Below the pieces are notes generated by a model. The model was not told the DNA's origin and did not search any database. It was given only the letters and a program-made list of their open reading frames with translations. A program made the position numbers and the translations under genes. 40,266 bases of DNA from a bacterium (GTDB lineage Bacteria > Hinthialibacterota > Hinthialibacteria > Hinthialibacterales > Hinthialibacteraceae): positions 1-40,266 of the forward strand of contig WGLV01000027.1 in NCBI GenBank assembly GCA_016125385.1, given 5' to 3'. This document shows positions 1-9,554 of this stretch, in pieces (within the stretch, counting starts at the first letter, position 1; the number at the start of each line of letters is the position of its first letter).

Positions 1-140
1 ATGCACCTTTGGGGACTCGCGATTCAACCCAAGAATTTCTCCCGCTTCGTGGACCCCGCGTCCCAAAAGCAAACCATGCAAAAAATCAAAAACTCATTGC
101 ATCACGCTGTTTTCTATGCCCACGGATAGCCAAACTAAAG

Positions 141-163
141 AGGGGCGGAAACATTCCGCCCCT
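141..163 (-). terminator. Hairpin terminator after the pseudopilin gene
   Basis: A perfect 10-bp inverted repeat (AGGGGCGGAA / TTCCGCCCCT) with a 3-nt loop lies about 34 bases downstream of the pseudopilin stop on the minus strand. The minus-strand RNA continues into a U-rich stretch (CTTTAGTTTG), so it fits a rho-independent terminator for that gene. Confidence 0.75.
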
Positions 164-196
164 TCTAAATTCATTCTTCGTTGTTGAATAAATCGA

Positions 197-844
197 TCAG
201 CCGGAACGCGCCACAACGTCGCCAGCGGTGACCAGACCGTTTGACGAGTTATAGGGAAAGCCGCGTGAGTCGAATACGCCGCTGGTACCGATGCCGGCCA
301 CGCCGTCAGGACCAACGCCCAGCAGAGCGTATTCGCCCTTCTTCATCGGACGAATGTGGAACTGAGTAGCCAATGGATCTTTAAGAGATTGAATTCCCAT
401 GTTCGTACCGGGAATATGGGGATCGATATCCGCATAGATGTACGAATCATGCGGGCTGCCGAAGCCACGAGCCGTTTCATCAAGCAGTTTGGTCAGGAAC
501 GGATCGACGGGAACGGAAGACATATACGCGATGGGGCTGGTCAAAACCGCCAGATAATGCGAGGTTTTGCGCTGCGCTTCAGGAAAGTCGCCGACGCCGT
601 GGAAGATATCCTTCAGGATGTCCCGGCCTTCCGTCATGTCGTCGTCCCAGCCATCGATGGGAAGGTAGCCGGTATCCAGACGCAACATCTCGACGCCAGT
701 TAGAATCGAGCGCATATCGGCTTCATTACGGGCGATTTTCGCGCGAATCTGGGCGTTGAGAAAGTTGGGTACGGCGATAGCGGCGAGAATACCAATGATG
801 GCTACGACAATCAGCAATTCAATTAGAGTAAAACCCTTTTTCAT
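197..844 (-). CDS. Type II secretion/type IV pilin-like pseudopilin
   Basis: The protein begins MKKGFTLIELLIVVAIIGILA: a prepilin peptidase site after Gly4, Phe at +1, the conserved Glu at +5 of the mature protein, and a hydrophobic helix of about 20 residues. This is the class III signal of type II secretion pseudopilins (GspG/GspH-like) and type IV pilins. The remaining ~185 residues are a soluble periplasmic domain with no family motif I can name. An in-frame ATG lies 6 bases upstream, but AGGAGG directly abuts it; the chosen ATG has AGGAGG at a 6-base spacing, so it is the better start. The gene is monocistronic, with its own promoter and hairpin terminator and no gsp/pil neighbours. That fits the orphan, often multicopy pseudopilins of environmental bacteria. 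The role in secretion or a surface fibre is inferred. Confidence 0.85.
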   Translation of the reverse strand: MKKGFTLIELLIVVAIIGILAAIAVPNFLNAQIRAKIARNEADMRSILTGVEMLRLDTGYLPIDGWDDDMTEGRDILKDIFHGVGDFPEAQRKTSHYLAVLTSPIAYMSSVPVDPFLTKLLDETARGFGSPHDSYIYADIDPHIPGTNMGIQSLKDPLATQFHIRPMKKGEYALLGVGPDGVAGIGTSGVFDSRGFPYNSSNGLVTAGDVVARSG

Positions 845-885
845 CTCCATCCTCCTCAGGAAATAAATACGGTCATTCGATGTCT

Positions 886-914
886 ATTATAAAATGGTTT
901 GAATTTCGTTTCAT
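886..914 (-). promoter_or_regulatory. Sigma70-like promoter of the pseudopilin gene
   Basis: On the minus strand ATGAAA (909-914, 4 of 6 to the -35 consensus) and a perfect TATAAT (886-891) are separated by exactly 17 bases. A start site near 879 would leave a leader of about 35 bases ending in the AGGAGG of the pseudopilin gene. Confidence 0.6.
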
Positions 915-1048
915 AGAGGGAAAATAGGCTTAATTGCAAAAAGTTGTTAATTATTATCCGTAAGTAAAGAAAAAAGAAGGATTACTACAAACCTCAGCGC
1001 ACCAATTGCTCGCCGATTATTGTAAAAATCATGCGTGAATCGAATCAA

Positions 1049-3004
1049 TTACACGGAATCGGGCGCTTCCAGTTGAATGGAAAACACCCCTGATCGAACC
1101 GTGTCGCCGCCAAGGTCTTTCATCTCGATCTTCACCCAATATTGAGCGCCTGGTTGCAGTCCGTCAAGAACGGCGTGATGCTCGGTTGATGGAGTCATCG
1201 CCGCGTTTAATGCGCTTCCGAAGGTGTTGTACGAATTGCTGACGAAACACCGCCCGGTCGCGGGTTGCTCTGTTTTCCATGAGATTTCAAACCCCGTCGA
1301 GCTGATCTGCCTCAGGCTGACTTCATAAATATGATTCCACTTCCGCTCTTGAGCGCCGAATAACACACGAGGAAACTGACTGCGTATCGATTGAATAAAC
1401 AGGGCCACGCTTTGAGCGTCCACCGTTTCGCCATTCCAGCTCCAGCTTCCCTGAAGGCTATTCGCGATGGTCTCCAATCGGCGCAGATGTCCCTCCAGCA
1501 GCAGGGCTTCCTGTTCGTCGTGAGTCCGGCTCCAGTATTGAAAGCCCCAGTAACACTGTTTGGCGTACATGATCAGTGTCGCCAGTTGATACTCGTCCGA
1601 AATCCGCTTTTCCCAATCCCAGAAAGCCTGGCTTGAGCCGATATCCGGTGATTGCCTGAGGTCGTTCAGCGCGTTTTGCAGTAGGGTTTGCGCTTCGTAT
1701 GATTCCTGAGCCAGCTCAACCAGCGTGTCCTTCTCAATGAACTGCAATTTCTGCTTGTCGAACTGAGGAGCGTTTTCCCCGGAGACCGCCCACTGAAATG
1801 AGAACGGCGTATCCATCAGCACGGCGCAGATTTTCTTGGAGACCAGCCATGACTTCGCGTAAATTGATTTCAACAGGCTGCCTTCACGCGTCCCCGGCTG
1901 AAAACCGTATCGCTTGACGATCCAGTCCTCCACCGCGTCGCCTGGGCGGAAATTGGGACCTTGCGCTAGACCGCTTAACAGGTTGAGATTGACTTCATTG
2001 GGCGACCCGAAGACCAGTTCGCCTCCACCGTCCACCAGCCCGCAGACGCCTTTCACCGCGGGATTCATCCATGCGGAACGATGGTCGGATAGTTGCGGCG
2101 CCAGACTGACGATCGCGCGCGGGCCCGCCAGCCTGCTCTCGGCGGCGTCCGCTTCCAGAATGACAGGTTGAGTTGAAAACGATCGCAACAGCCAGTCGAG
2201 TTGCTCTTTCTGGGCGTTCATCCAGCCTGAATGAGAGACGATGACGCCAAGTTCCGGCGTGTTCATGCGCCGTACCGCCTCCGCGATCACTTCGATTTCC
2301 GTGATTGGCTCGTCGCCGACGCGAATCCAGACCGATTTTCCAAAATCGCGCGCCACCACGCGATACACCATATCGATAATAAACCGCGTACGCTCGGCGG
2401 GCGCGGGCGCATCGACTCCCAGCGGCGGCTCAACCAGCCACGGCTTGGTGGGCGAGTCGGCGAAATTCAATACCACGCCGTCCAGTTCGGGAATCAGTTG
2501 AAACACGTTCCGGTAAGCCGCCTGCCGCGCGGCGTAATAGGGGTCCGTCGGGTCGAATCGGAACAATCCCTGCCCGAGATTCAGCTCGCGGCTCCACACC
2601 AGCGTCTTCAGACCAAGCGCTTCCGCCTGTTGCGCCAGATCGCGTACAGCCTCCTGACGTCCGGCGTCGAAGATGAGGTCTTCGATGACTCGCAGGGCCT
2701 GCCCGCCGATCTGGATGTGCGTCGCGCCGAATTCCTTCGCGCGTTGCGCCAGACCCGAACCGCGCACGGCTTCAAGGTTCCACACGCTCCACCCGTTTTC
2801 CCACGTCTGGGGCGCGGGTGTTGGGGTGGGAGTCGGCGTGGGAGGAAGAACCATTTCCGGCGTTGGAGTCGCTTCGATTGGTTCAATCGGAATTTGCACG
2901 GGGCTGACCGGGCGATCCCGCTCTTCCGGACCTCCACACGAAAAAACCAGCGTGGCGGCCGCGCACACGAATAATATCAGTGGAAGTTGGATTCTCTTGT
3001 TCAT
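1049..3004 (-). CDS. Large lipoprotein, TIM-barrel glycosidase-like with C-terminal FN3-like domain
   Basis: A lipoprotein signal peptide ends in VFSC with the lipidated Cys at residue 23, followed by a Pro/Thr-rich linker (TPTPTPTP, roughly residues 45-66), so the protein is probably tethered to a membrane face. Residues about 75-400 alternate beta-alpha units (for example THIQIGG, LKTLVWSREL, LDGVVLNFADS, VWIRVGDEP), which reads like a TIM barrel of the kind found in GH67-like glycoside hydrolases. I cannot identify the catalytic acids with confidence. The last ~95 residues (ISWKTEQPATG, LDGLQPGAQYWVKI) resemble the fibronectin type III-like fold that precedes purple acid phosphatases. It lies 34 bases downstream of the GT4 gene on the same strand, at the end of a likely glycan operon. 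A surface role in sugar binding or hydrolysis is inferred. Confidence 0.6.
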   Translation of the reverse strand: MNKRIQLPLILFVCAAATLVFSCGGPEERDRPVSPVQIPIEPIEATPTPEMVLPPTPTPTPTPAPQTWENGWSVWNLEAVRGSGLAQRAKEFGATHIQIGGQALRVIEDLIFDAGRQEAVRDLAQQAEALGLKTLVWSRELNLGQGLFRFDPTDPYYAARQAAYRNVFQLIPELDGVVLNFADSPTKPWLVEPPLGVDAPAPAERTRFIIDMVYRVVARDFGKSVWIRVGDEPITEIEVIAEAVRRMNTPELGVIVSHSGWMNAQKEQLDWLLRSFSTQPVILEADAAESRLAGPRAIVSLAPQLSDHRSAWMNPAVKGVCGLVDGGGELVFGSPNEVNLNLLSGLAQGPNFRPGDAVEDWIVKRYGFQPGTREGSLLKSIYAKSWLVSKKICAVLMDTPFSFQWAVSGENAPQFDKQKLQFIEKDTLVELAQESYEAQTLLQNALNDLRQSPDIGSSQAFWDWEKRISDEYQLATLIMYAKQCYWGFQYWSRTHDEQEALLLEGHLRRLETIANSLQGSWSWNGETVDAQSVALFIQSIRSQFPRVLFGAQERKWNHIYEVSLRQISSTGFEISWKTEQPATGRCFVSNSYNTFGSALNAAMTPSTEHHAVLDGLQPGAQYWVKIEMKDLGGDTVRSGVFSIQLEAPDSV

Positions 3005-3038
3005 AACGCCCTCGCGAGTCGCGCGCTTCGCCGCGTCG

Positions 3039-4178
3039 TCAGCGTCCGTTGGTTGGAAACAGTTGCTTGATGAAAAGATACAGGTTTTCGCCTAAAATCG
3101 GTAGAGAATAACGATCCACGGCGTCTCGCCGCGCCTGCCCGCCCATCCGCCGCCGCAGCGCCGCGTCGTTGCTGAGCCGGATCAGCGCCTGGCTGAAATC
3201 CCGCTCGTCCCGCGCCAGCCACCCGCTTTCCAGATGATTCAACACCCGCGTCGCTTCACCAACTTGACTGGCGGTGACCGCCAATCCCGACGCCATGTAT
3301 TCAAACAGTTTTGTCGGGCTTTTGCAACGCAGCCACAGGTCGTCGCCGGCGGCGGGTAACAGCCCAACGTCCGCGTCTCTCAACAGGGCGGGCATATTTT
3401 CCGGATCGGCCCAACCCTGCCATTCGATCGGTAGGCGGGCGAATTCCGTATCCGCGAGTTTTTTCACTCGTTCCCACTGGCCGCCGCCGCCGATCATCCG
3501 CAAGCGGTAAGCCCCCATCTCCGCGTGAGCCCGATCGAACGCCTTGAACATCAGAATCAGGTTGTTGAAGATCGGTTCGCCCCAGACCAGCCCGTTCCAG
3601 AGAAAGATCGTCTCCTCGCGTGGCGCCGAGTCTTCCCGTGGAGTAAACAGTTGCGTATCCACTCCGGTCGGAATATAGGCCAGCTGCTGATTGCTGGGTC
3701 TGAGCACGTCGAGCAACTCGTGGCTTGCGCATACGCAACCCGCCGCGCGTCGCGCGATTCGGTTCGTGATCTCGCCCCAGTCGTGATGCCCGAAGAATAA
3801 GCGGTTCCAGACGCCCCGCGCGAAAAAATTCGATAACGGAACGTCGTAATCGTCATAATCCAGTATGTAATTCGGAAAAAATCCCAGCCGGTGTAACAGA
3901 AAAGGCGCCGCCGCGTGAAAATGCGCTTTTTGAATGTAAAGCAGCGTATCCCGTTCGCGCAGCAACCGGCCAATGGCTTTGCAGGTAAGTACCAGCTTGA
4001 CCCGGTCCGGCGCGCTGTATATTTCCGCTTCAGCCCGGTGAGGCGCGAGGTCGTCGCGAAACGAGAGCACCCCGGTTTCGATTCCGGGCATGGAAGACAG
4101 GCTCTTCGCGAAGTGATAACAACGCACTCGCGTATGGGGATACCCGTATCCGTTATGCCCGATGAATAAAATCCGCAT
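3039..4178 (-). CDS. GT4 family glycosyltransferase
   Basis: At 379 residues it has the usual length for a GT-B retaining glycosyltransferase. The N-terminal Rossmann-like half starts MRILFIGHNGYG with the glycine-rich acceptor-side loop. The C-terminal half carries the GT4 donor-site signature PTKLFEYMASGLAV followed by the E of SQVGEATRV, with the two glutamates of the EX7E-type motif in place. No signal peptide or membrane segment is visible, so it should act at the cytoplasmic face. It sits 21 bases after the Wzy-like gene and 34 bases before the lipoprotein gene, which suggests one transcript devoted to a cell-surface polysaccharide or glycolipid. Sugar donor and acceptor cannot be told from sequence. 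Confidence 0.85.
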   Translation of the reverse strand: MRILFIGHNGYGYPHTRVRCYHFAKSLSSMPGIETGVLSFRDDLAPHRAEAEIYSAPDRVKLVLTCKAIGRLLRERDTLLYIQKAHFHAAAPFLLHRLGFFPNYILDYDDYDVPLSNFFARGVWNRLFFGHHDWGEITNRIARRAAGCVCASHELLDVLRPSNQQLAYIPTGVDTQLFTPREDSAPREETIFLWNGLVWGEPIFNNLILMFKAFDRAHAEMGAYRLRMIGGGGQWERVKKLADTEFARLPIEWQGWADPENMPALLRDADVGLLPAAGDDLWLRCKSPTKLFEYMASGLAVTASQVGEATRVLNHLESGWLARDERDFSQALIRLSNDAALRRRMGGQARRDAVDRYSLPILGENLYLFIKQLFPTNGR

Positions 4179-4199
4179 AGGTCCCCGCGCCGCGTCCGA

Positions 4200-7115
4200 T
4201 TATTCAGGACCGGCGTTCTGCAGATATTTCTGGTAGTATTCGTCCCCGATGATGTTTTGCAGAGCGGGTTCTTTTTTGATCCACGGATAAATAAAGTTCG
4301 ATTCGCCCGGTTCGATCAGCAGCTGACGGGCGTTGTCTCCACCGGCTTCAACCGATTTCTGGATGAATGGAATAATGTCGGGCCAGCGGTATTTGCCCGC
4401 ACCGATCATCAACCGCGCCATGCTGATATAGTCCTTGAAGTCGATCCCATCGCTGGCGATCAGATCCCGGAAGATCGAGATCGCCGATTCATAATCGCCG
4501 GTGGTGGCGTAAAGATTGGCCAGTGTTCGCCGCGCTTCCCAGTCACGGGGCTTGAGCCGCACGTATTGCTGAAATTTCTTCGCGGCGCTTTCCATGTCGT
4601 TGAGTTCCTGGTAAAGGCTTCCTACCGCGCGGATTTGCTCGGGGTTGGTGTCGGATAGAAGAATGTCCGATTTGACCAGAGCGTCTTTGGCTTTTTCCGC
4701 GTTTGATTGCGCGACGATCAACTCATAGGCGATTTGCAGATACAGCTGTTGCGTCGTGCTGTCGGTGAAACCGAGAATCCGCTGGGCTTCGGAAAGAGCG
4801 GTGGTGAGGTCGCCCTGCTTCATCAGGTCGACGATTGGCTTGACCCGCCGTGCGCCGATGGTGGAACTCATCTCCTGCAACAACCGATTCTGCAGAAGGT
4901 ATGACACGTAATTATCCGTGGCGATCAACGCACGGGGGAAGTCGCGCAGGCCGATGAATCCTCGCGCCATATACTGGTAGGCGTCCAGGTAATCGGGCTC
5001 GATATTCGCCGCCGTTTCGAGGTATTTCACCGCGGTGGCGAAATCCCCGCGCCGCAGATAGCCCAGACCGAGGTTGAATTGGGCGTAAATCTGCTCTTTA
5101 TCAATGTCGAGAACCCGGTTGTACGCGGCCTTCGAAAGATCGAAATTCTCCAGCCGGTCGTAAAAGACGCCCAGGTTGTTATGCGCCCATTTGTAGTTTG
5201 GGTTCATGAACAGGTCGGTCTGAAGGCTGACAATGCCTTCCTTCAGGTATTTCTGCATGCTGTTGACGGCGAGCCCTTTCGGGACCAGGTAAGCGCGTTG
5301 CTGCTCCTCGGGCTGATCCTTCACGTTCGTGTATTCCGAGATCGCGTCAATGTAATACCGGCCCATGATGTAATAAATTTCCATCTGGTAGGGCCAGTAA
5401 TGCATGGCTCTCCGCATCGAATAAAACGTGGTCGAGTACTGGTTGTTGTCTCGTTGCAGCATGCCGATCTTTAACCAGGTCTCGCCGATCATCTGGTAGA
5501 GGTTCGCGGCGCCCAGCGGCAATAGAATGACGAACAGGATCGCGCCGCGCATCCAGACGGGAACGTGCCCTAAAAACTGCTGCGGCGGGATTGGATTTTC
5601 AGGGGTCACGCCGTACCAGGGTTGTTGAACGTTCCGGTTCAAGCGGTGCAGTTGTTGAAAAACCGAGCAGGCGATGCCCGAAATGCACCAGTACAACACG
5701 GCGGATGATTGAATGACGAATGTATGCGCGAATAGACAGCTGACCAGCGCGGTGATCAACGAGCCGAGAATGCCCAGCTGCAGGTAAAAGTAAAATTGCC
5801 GCTCGAAGGGGGTCAAAACGCCTCCCTTCCCGCTTTGAGAAGCGCCTTGCTTTCCGCCGGCGTTTCGCAGGTGATACAGCGAATAAATAATCGCATACAG
5901 CGTGACGCTGATGATCCAGTACCAGCCCAGCAGACCGAAAACGCCGTATTTCAGAGCGTGTTGAAGATGATCGTTATGAACTTTCCGGGCCAGAACTTCG
6001 CGCCCGAGCACTTTCCGCTCCAATTGGGTCTCATAGAGCGGGTGAATGACCTTGAAATTGCCGGGACCGATTCCCTGCCAGAAATTATCCATGATCCCGC
6101 GCATGGCTGAATCCATGCATTGCAGGCGGAAAATGATGGTCGTGTTGCCGTCTGATACGTTGTCGCCGTCGCTGTCGACCCAACTGACCATCGTCGTCAC
6201 TTTGTGCAGCGCCTTGTTGGGGATGCTGGTCAGCATCGCCGCGCCCAGCGCCGTGAGGAGGATCATGACGACCACCGCGTGCCGGAAATACCGGTGCGCG
6301 GTGTCCAGCGATGAGCGGAGGATGCCTGAGTTGACCAGCGCGGGCAGAACGCGATCGTAAATCAGAATCAGAAGAACAACGGGAACCGCCGCCATAAAAC
6401 CGGCGTAGGTCGCGTTACAGTCGATGTAGTACAGCGTCATCGCGTTCATCAGCGTGATGAAAGCGAAAAACAGAAACTCGGCCGCGCGCTGCCGGTATAC
6501 GATCATCATGCACGCGATGATGGGCGACACCAGGTTCAGAAACTCAGCCGTATAGTTGATGTTGCCCATGGTGGAGACCGGTTCGCTCACCATCTGGGTC
6601 AGGCCGAGATATTCCTTAATGAAGACGTTGTTAAAAAAGTCCGTCCAGTTGTAATACTGCGCCAGACCGTACACGTCCACACAGAAACACATCACGCCTA
6701 AGAGATAAATGAAGACCGTGAAATCCTGAAAACGGGTGAGAAATTTGGGAATCAGCAACAGAAAAACAAGCGTTGCTAGTTGAAAAGTCAAATCCTCATA
6801 CGCCTCGCCCAGGTTTACGGCGAAAAACGTGCTGATCGAGAGCGCGATCGCGAAAAAGGCGCAAGACGCCGCGAGAGAAGATCGGATGAATCGCCTCCCG
6901 CAGGCGATGACCGCCCAGCAAGCGGCAAGCATCATCACCAGTTGCTGAAACATCAACGCCTTCGGCACGGCGTAATGTCGCCAGGTCAGCGTATAAAATA
7001 CCAGCACCGCGATGATGGCTGAATAGAAAACCAGAATGCGGCCCATGAGAAACGCCCATCGTTCCATGAACGTAAAATCCTGGGGACGCTGTGCGGGCAG
7101 GGTCGATTGATTCAT
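4200..7115 (-). CDS. O-antigen ligase/Wzy-like polytopic protein with C-terminal TPRs
   Basis: The first ~520 of 971 residues hold about a dozen hydrophobic segments. The large loop includes GIGPGNFKVIHPLYETQLERK followed by a conserved-looking VHNDHLQHALKYGVFGLLGW. An H-x-H-x2-x then G-x-x-G-L-x pattern of this kind characterises the Wzy_C/O-antigen ligase family, where periplasmic Arg and His residues join glycan chains to an acceptor. From about residue 620 the protein turns soluble and carries several tetratricopeptide repeats (for example WAHNNLGVFYDRLENFDLSKAAYNRVLDID split over two helices). TPR-extended Wzy_C proteins are common in environmental bacteria. It is the first gene of a minus-strand cluster with a GT4 transferase. 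Polymerisation or ligation of a surface glycan, or glycosylation of protein, is inferred; polymerase and ligase cannot be separated by eye. Confidence 0.75.
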   Translation of the reverse strand: MNQSTLPAQRPQDFTFMERWAFLMGRILVFYSAIIAVLVFYTLTWRHYAVPKALMFQQLVMMLAACWAVIACGRRFIRSSLAASCAFFAIALSISTFFAVNLGEAYEDLTFQLATLVFLLLIPKFLTRFQDFTVFIYLLGVMCFCVDVYGLAQYYNWTDFFNNVFIKEYLGLTQMVSEPVSTMGNINYTAEFLNLVSPIIACMMIVYRQRAAEFLFFAFITLMNAMTLYYIDCNATYAGFMAAVPVVLLILIYDRVLPALVNSGILRSSLDTAHRYFRHAVVVMILLTALGAAMLTSIPNKALHKVTTMVSWVDSDGDNVSDGNTTIIFRLQCMDSAMRGIMDNFWQGIGPGNFKVIHPLYETQLERKVLGREVLARKVHNDHLQHALKYGVFGLLGWYWIISVTLYAIIYSLYHLRNAGGKQGASQSGKGGVLTPFERQFYFYLQLGILGSLITALVSCLFAHTFVIQSSAVLYWCISGIACSVFQQLHRLNRNVQQPWYGVTPENPIPPQQFLGHVPVWMRGAILFVILLPLGAANLYQMIGETWLKIGMLQRDNNQYSTTFYSMRRAMHYWPYQMEIYYIMGRYYIDAISEYTNVKDQPEEQQRAYLVPKGLAVNSMQKYLKEGIVSLQTDLFMNPNYKWAHNNLGVFYDRLENFDLSKAAYNRVLDIDKEQIYAQFNLGLGYLRRGDFATAVKYLETAANIEPDYLDAYQYMARGFIGLRDFPRALIATDNYVSYLLQNRLLQEMSSTIGARRVKPIVDLMKQGDLTTALSEAQRILGFTDSTTQQLYLQIAYELIVAQSNAEKAKDALVKSDILLSDTNPEQIRAVGSLYQELNDMESAAKKFQQYVRLKPRDWEARRTLANLYATTGDYESAISIFRDLIASDGIDFKDYISMARLMIGAGKYRWPDIIPFIQKSVEAGGDNARQLLIEPGESNFIYPWIKKEPALQNIIGDEYYQKYLQNAGPE

Positions 7116-7277
7116 GCTTTTGCACCTTACGGGATATGCCGGGTCAACAAAACTGTGGTAGTATAAACGATAATTTAAGAGAACCTAACTCCCGCAGGGG
7201 TGGATGATTCACAATTCTCCCCGGTCATCGGCCCTGCGTATTGAATACCTTAACGAACTGGAAAGCGACGGGTAACG

Positions 7278-7712
7278 ATGGCGAATATTCTGGTTGTCCA
7301 CGGCCCCAATCTGAATCTGCTGGGCAAGCGCGAACCTGGCGTGTATGGCGTGGTTACGCTTGACGAGATCAACGAACAGCTTCGTCTGCTCGCCGTAGAA
7401 CTTGGTGCCGCACTGCGAATCGAACAGCGCAACGGAGAAGGAGAAATCGTTGATATCATCCAGTCCAACGCCGATTGGGCCGATGCGATCCTGATCAATC
7501 CCGCCGCGTACACGCATACCTCTGTGGCGATACGCGACGCCATCGCGGCGGTTGGACTCCCGGCGGTCGAAGTCCACCTGTCCAACATCCATCAGCGCGA
7601 GCCGTTTCGTCATCATTCGTACATCGCCCCCGTCGCCAGAGGCCAGATTTGTGGATTCGGCGTGAATAGTTATCTGCTGGGGTTGCGAGCGGCATGCGCG
7701 TACTGTTCCTGA
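7278..7712 (+). CDS. aroQ: Type II 3-dehydroquinate dehydratase
   Basis: The enzyme dehydrates 3-dehydroquinate to 3-dehydroshikimate, step three of the shikimate pathway; the type II class is a small dodecameric flavodoxin-like fold. At 144 residues the length is normal. All motifs are present: [14 protein letters not shown] at the N-terminus with Arg18, the catalytic Tyr23 in PGVYG, the substrate loop [10 protein letters not shown] (Asn74), and the catalytic His100 in [14 protein letters not shown], ending with the GQICGFG turn. The gene is divergent from the Wzy-like gene, and its last 19 bases overlap the start of the next membrane protein, so the two are translationally coupled although functionally unrelated. 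A DAHP synthase of the same pathway lies at 19.4 kb. Confidence 0.95.
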   Translation: MANILVVHGPNLNLLGKREPGVYGVVTLDEINEQLRLLAVELGAALRIEQRNGEGEIVDIIQSNADWADAILINPAAYTHTSVAIRDAIAAVGLPAVEVHLSNIHQREPFRHHSYIAPVARGQICGFGVNSYLLGLRAACAYCS

Positions 7713-9514
7713 CCCTCCCTCTGGCCCTATACGCCTTTACCCTGCCCGCGCTTCAGCCGTCGCTTCGTTTTACGGCGTTTTCAGCGATCGCCTTGTTCGT
7801 GGCTTTTCGTTTTTTGATTTCATCGCCGCATAAACGTTCGATCTGGTCATCCGTTATCCTGTTTCTGTTTGTCCTGCTCGGGGGGGCGGCGCAGGCGGGC
7901 GTCGCTGATGCGTGGCTTCAGGTTGAACTGGGCCCCTCTCTCATGGCGGGCGCTCTGATTTTCGTCGTCTGGCCGGACGATCGGCGCGCGGTCTGGTTGG
8001 GCCTCATCCTGTTCGCCGTACTCACTTGGGCGATACTCGCACTGCCGCAGCAGGATCAGCATCTTCTCTTCCCCGCCATTGGTCGCGGCGCGCAATTAAA
8101 TTCCGCTTTCGTTGACGTTCAGCGGGGTGAATTGATGACCCTGATCGATTCCCCGGCGATTGAATTTCCTCGAACTGGCGTCAGGGCGGCTTGCGCCCTG
8201 ACCGCCTCCATGTTGACCACTACGTTATTATTTATTGGCGCCTGCTCGGCCGGAGCGGTTTGGACGCGCAACCTCTGGATGGTGTTGTTATGGATCGGAT
8301 GCGGCCTTCAAGCCATGCTTCTGGGGTATAACGCGGCCTGGTTAGGAGCGATAAACGCGTTCTTTTTCTTTTTTTTCGTCCATTCAAATGTCTGGAACCT
8401 GCGGGCGAAAGCGGTTCTGGTTCTGGTCGGTGGGGCGCTATCCCTGTTTGCTGTATGGAATCCATTTAACCCACTGCTTTCCTGGACTCCGCTGGCGGAC
8501 GTCGCCTGGTATTGGTCGGCGCGTGAAGCGCTGATCGGCCCGGGATCGGGCATCGCTTTCTGGCCGTCGAATTTACTCGCTTCGTCCCCGCCCTTCCTGA
8601 TATCCGCATCCGCCGCGGCGCTGGCCATTGTACTCATGGTACAGCAGGCCACGCGTCTGGATGTAAAAGACCCGGTGTTCCCGGCGGCGTTATCTTTAAT
8701 CAGCGCGTCGATTCTGTTCACCTTCACTTCGCCGCTCTCCACGCTCATGCACCCTTGTTTCTGGCTTGGGCTGGCTTTGCTCCATTCATGCCCCCTATCC
8801 ACGGATATCGAAAACGGTTTTTCAACTGTGCGGGAACACTTGCATTCATGGCTGGAAGGCGTCAAGGCCGCTCATGTAAATTCGATTCTGCCGGTATTGT
8901 CGGCGGGATTGGCGTTCTTTTTCGTCACGGCTTCACTCAACCGGATCGCGGTCAGCCGCTCGTTTGAAACCGGATTCGAATCATTTTTTGAAACATCGAT
9001 CGTGGACGAACGGATGCGGATACTCGACGCCTTGTCTCGTGTCGCGCCATTCCGTCCCGACGGCGCGGCGTTATTCGCGACCTTTCATCTCCAGCAGTCC
9101 ATTGAACAGAACGTCGCGCCGGGAGATGACCTGCTTCAGCGGATCGAAATCGCGCTCAATACTTGCGCGCGTTACAAGGTGATTCCGCTGCTTGCTTACA
9201 AGAGGCTTTCCGACATATACCTGCTCAAAGCCGATTCATCGCGCGCGTTGCTGACATTTGAGACGGCGGTGACCCGGTTCCCCGAATCCGTCGTGTTGCG
9301 TGAATTATACGCCGACCTGCTCGATACGATGGGCCGCCGTAATCAGGCTCTTCAGCAATATCAGATCGCGTCCAATCTAGACCCTTCGGCGGTGCGGTTG
9401 CGCGAAAAGATCGCGATGGTATATCGCTCCACCGGTCAGCAGGAAAAACTCGACGAAGAACTCCGCAAGATCGAAACTCTATCTCTCGCCCGATCCGGCG
9501 ATTCTTCATTGTAA
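7694..9514 (+). CDS. Polytopic membrane protein with C-terminal TPR region (Wzy_C/TPR-like)
   Basis: The first ~410 of 606 residues contain about ten hydrophobic helices, with one longer loop near residues 115-170. The last ~190 residues are soluble and hold at least two TPR-like units ([20 protein letters not shown] and the following [20 protein letters not shown]). The layout (membrane part, then TPRs) repeats that of the 971-aa protein on the other side of aroQ, but I do not see its H-N-D-H-L-Q motif, so membership in the O-antigen ligase family is only suspected. The start overlaps aroQ by 19 bases. A hairpin terminator follows the stop. A role in envelope polysaccharide export or ligation is a context-based guess. 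Confidence 0.6.
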   Translation: MRVLFLTLPLALYAFTLPALQPSLRFTAFSAIALFVAFRFLISSPHKRSIWSSVILFLFVLLGGAAQAGVADAWLQVELGPSLMAGALIFVVWPDDRRAVWLGLILFAVLTWAILALPQQDQHLLFPAIGRGAQLNSAFVDVQRGELMTLIDSPAIEFPRTGVRAACALTASMLTTTLLFIGACSAGAVWTRNLWMVLLWIGCGLQAMLLGYNAAWLGAINAFFFFFFVHSNVWNLRAKAVLVLVGGALSLFAVWNPFNPLLSWTPLADVAWYWSAREALIGPGSGIAFWPSNLLASSPPFLISASAAALAIVLMVQQATRLDVKDPVFPAALSLISASILFTFTSPLSTLMHPCFWLGLALLHSCPLSTDIENGFSTVREHLHSWLEGVKAAHVNSILPVLSAGLAFFFVTASLNRIAVSRSFETGFESFFETSIVDERMRILDALSRVAPFRPDGAALFATFHLQQSIEQNVAPGDDLLQRIEIALNTCARYKVIPLLAYKRLSDIYLLKADSSRALLTFETAVTRFPESVVLRELYADLLDTMGRRNQALQQYQIASNLDPSAVRLREKIAMVYRSTGQQEKLDEELRKIETLSLARSGDSSL

Positions 9515-9527
9515 AAAGAATGGGGGG

Positions 9528-9551
9528 CGGCTCCCGCGTCTGGGGGAGCCG
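9528..9551. terminator. Shared hairpin terminator between convergent genes
   Basis: An 8-bp perfect stem (CGGCTCCC / GGGAGCCG) with an 8-base loop fills the 40-base gap between the convergent TPR membrane gene and rex. On the minus strand the stem is followed by CCCCATTCTTTTTAC, so it works best as the rex terminator; on the plus strand only TTCC follows. Confidence 0.7.
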
Positions 9552-9554
9552 TTC

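Noticed and set aside
2800-2870. Repeat-like run around 2820-2850
   Set aside because: It encodes the Thr-Pro linker of the lipoprotein; it is a low-complexity protein segment, not a DNA repeat element.
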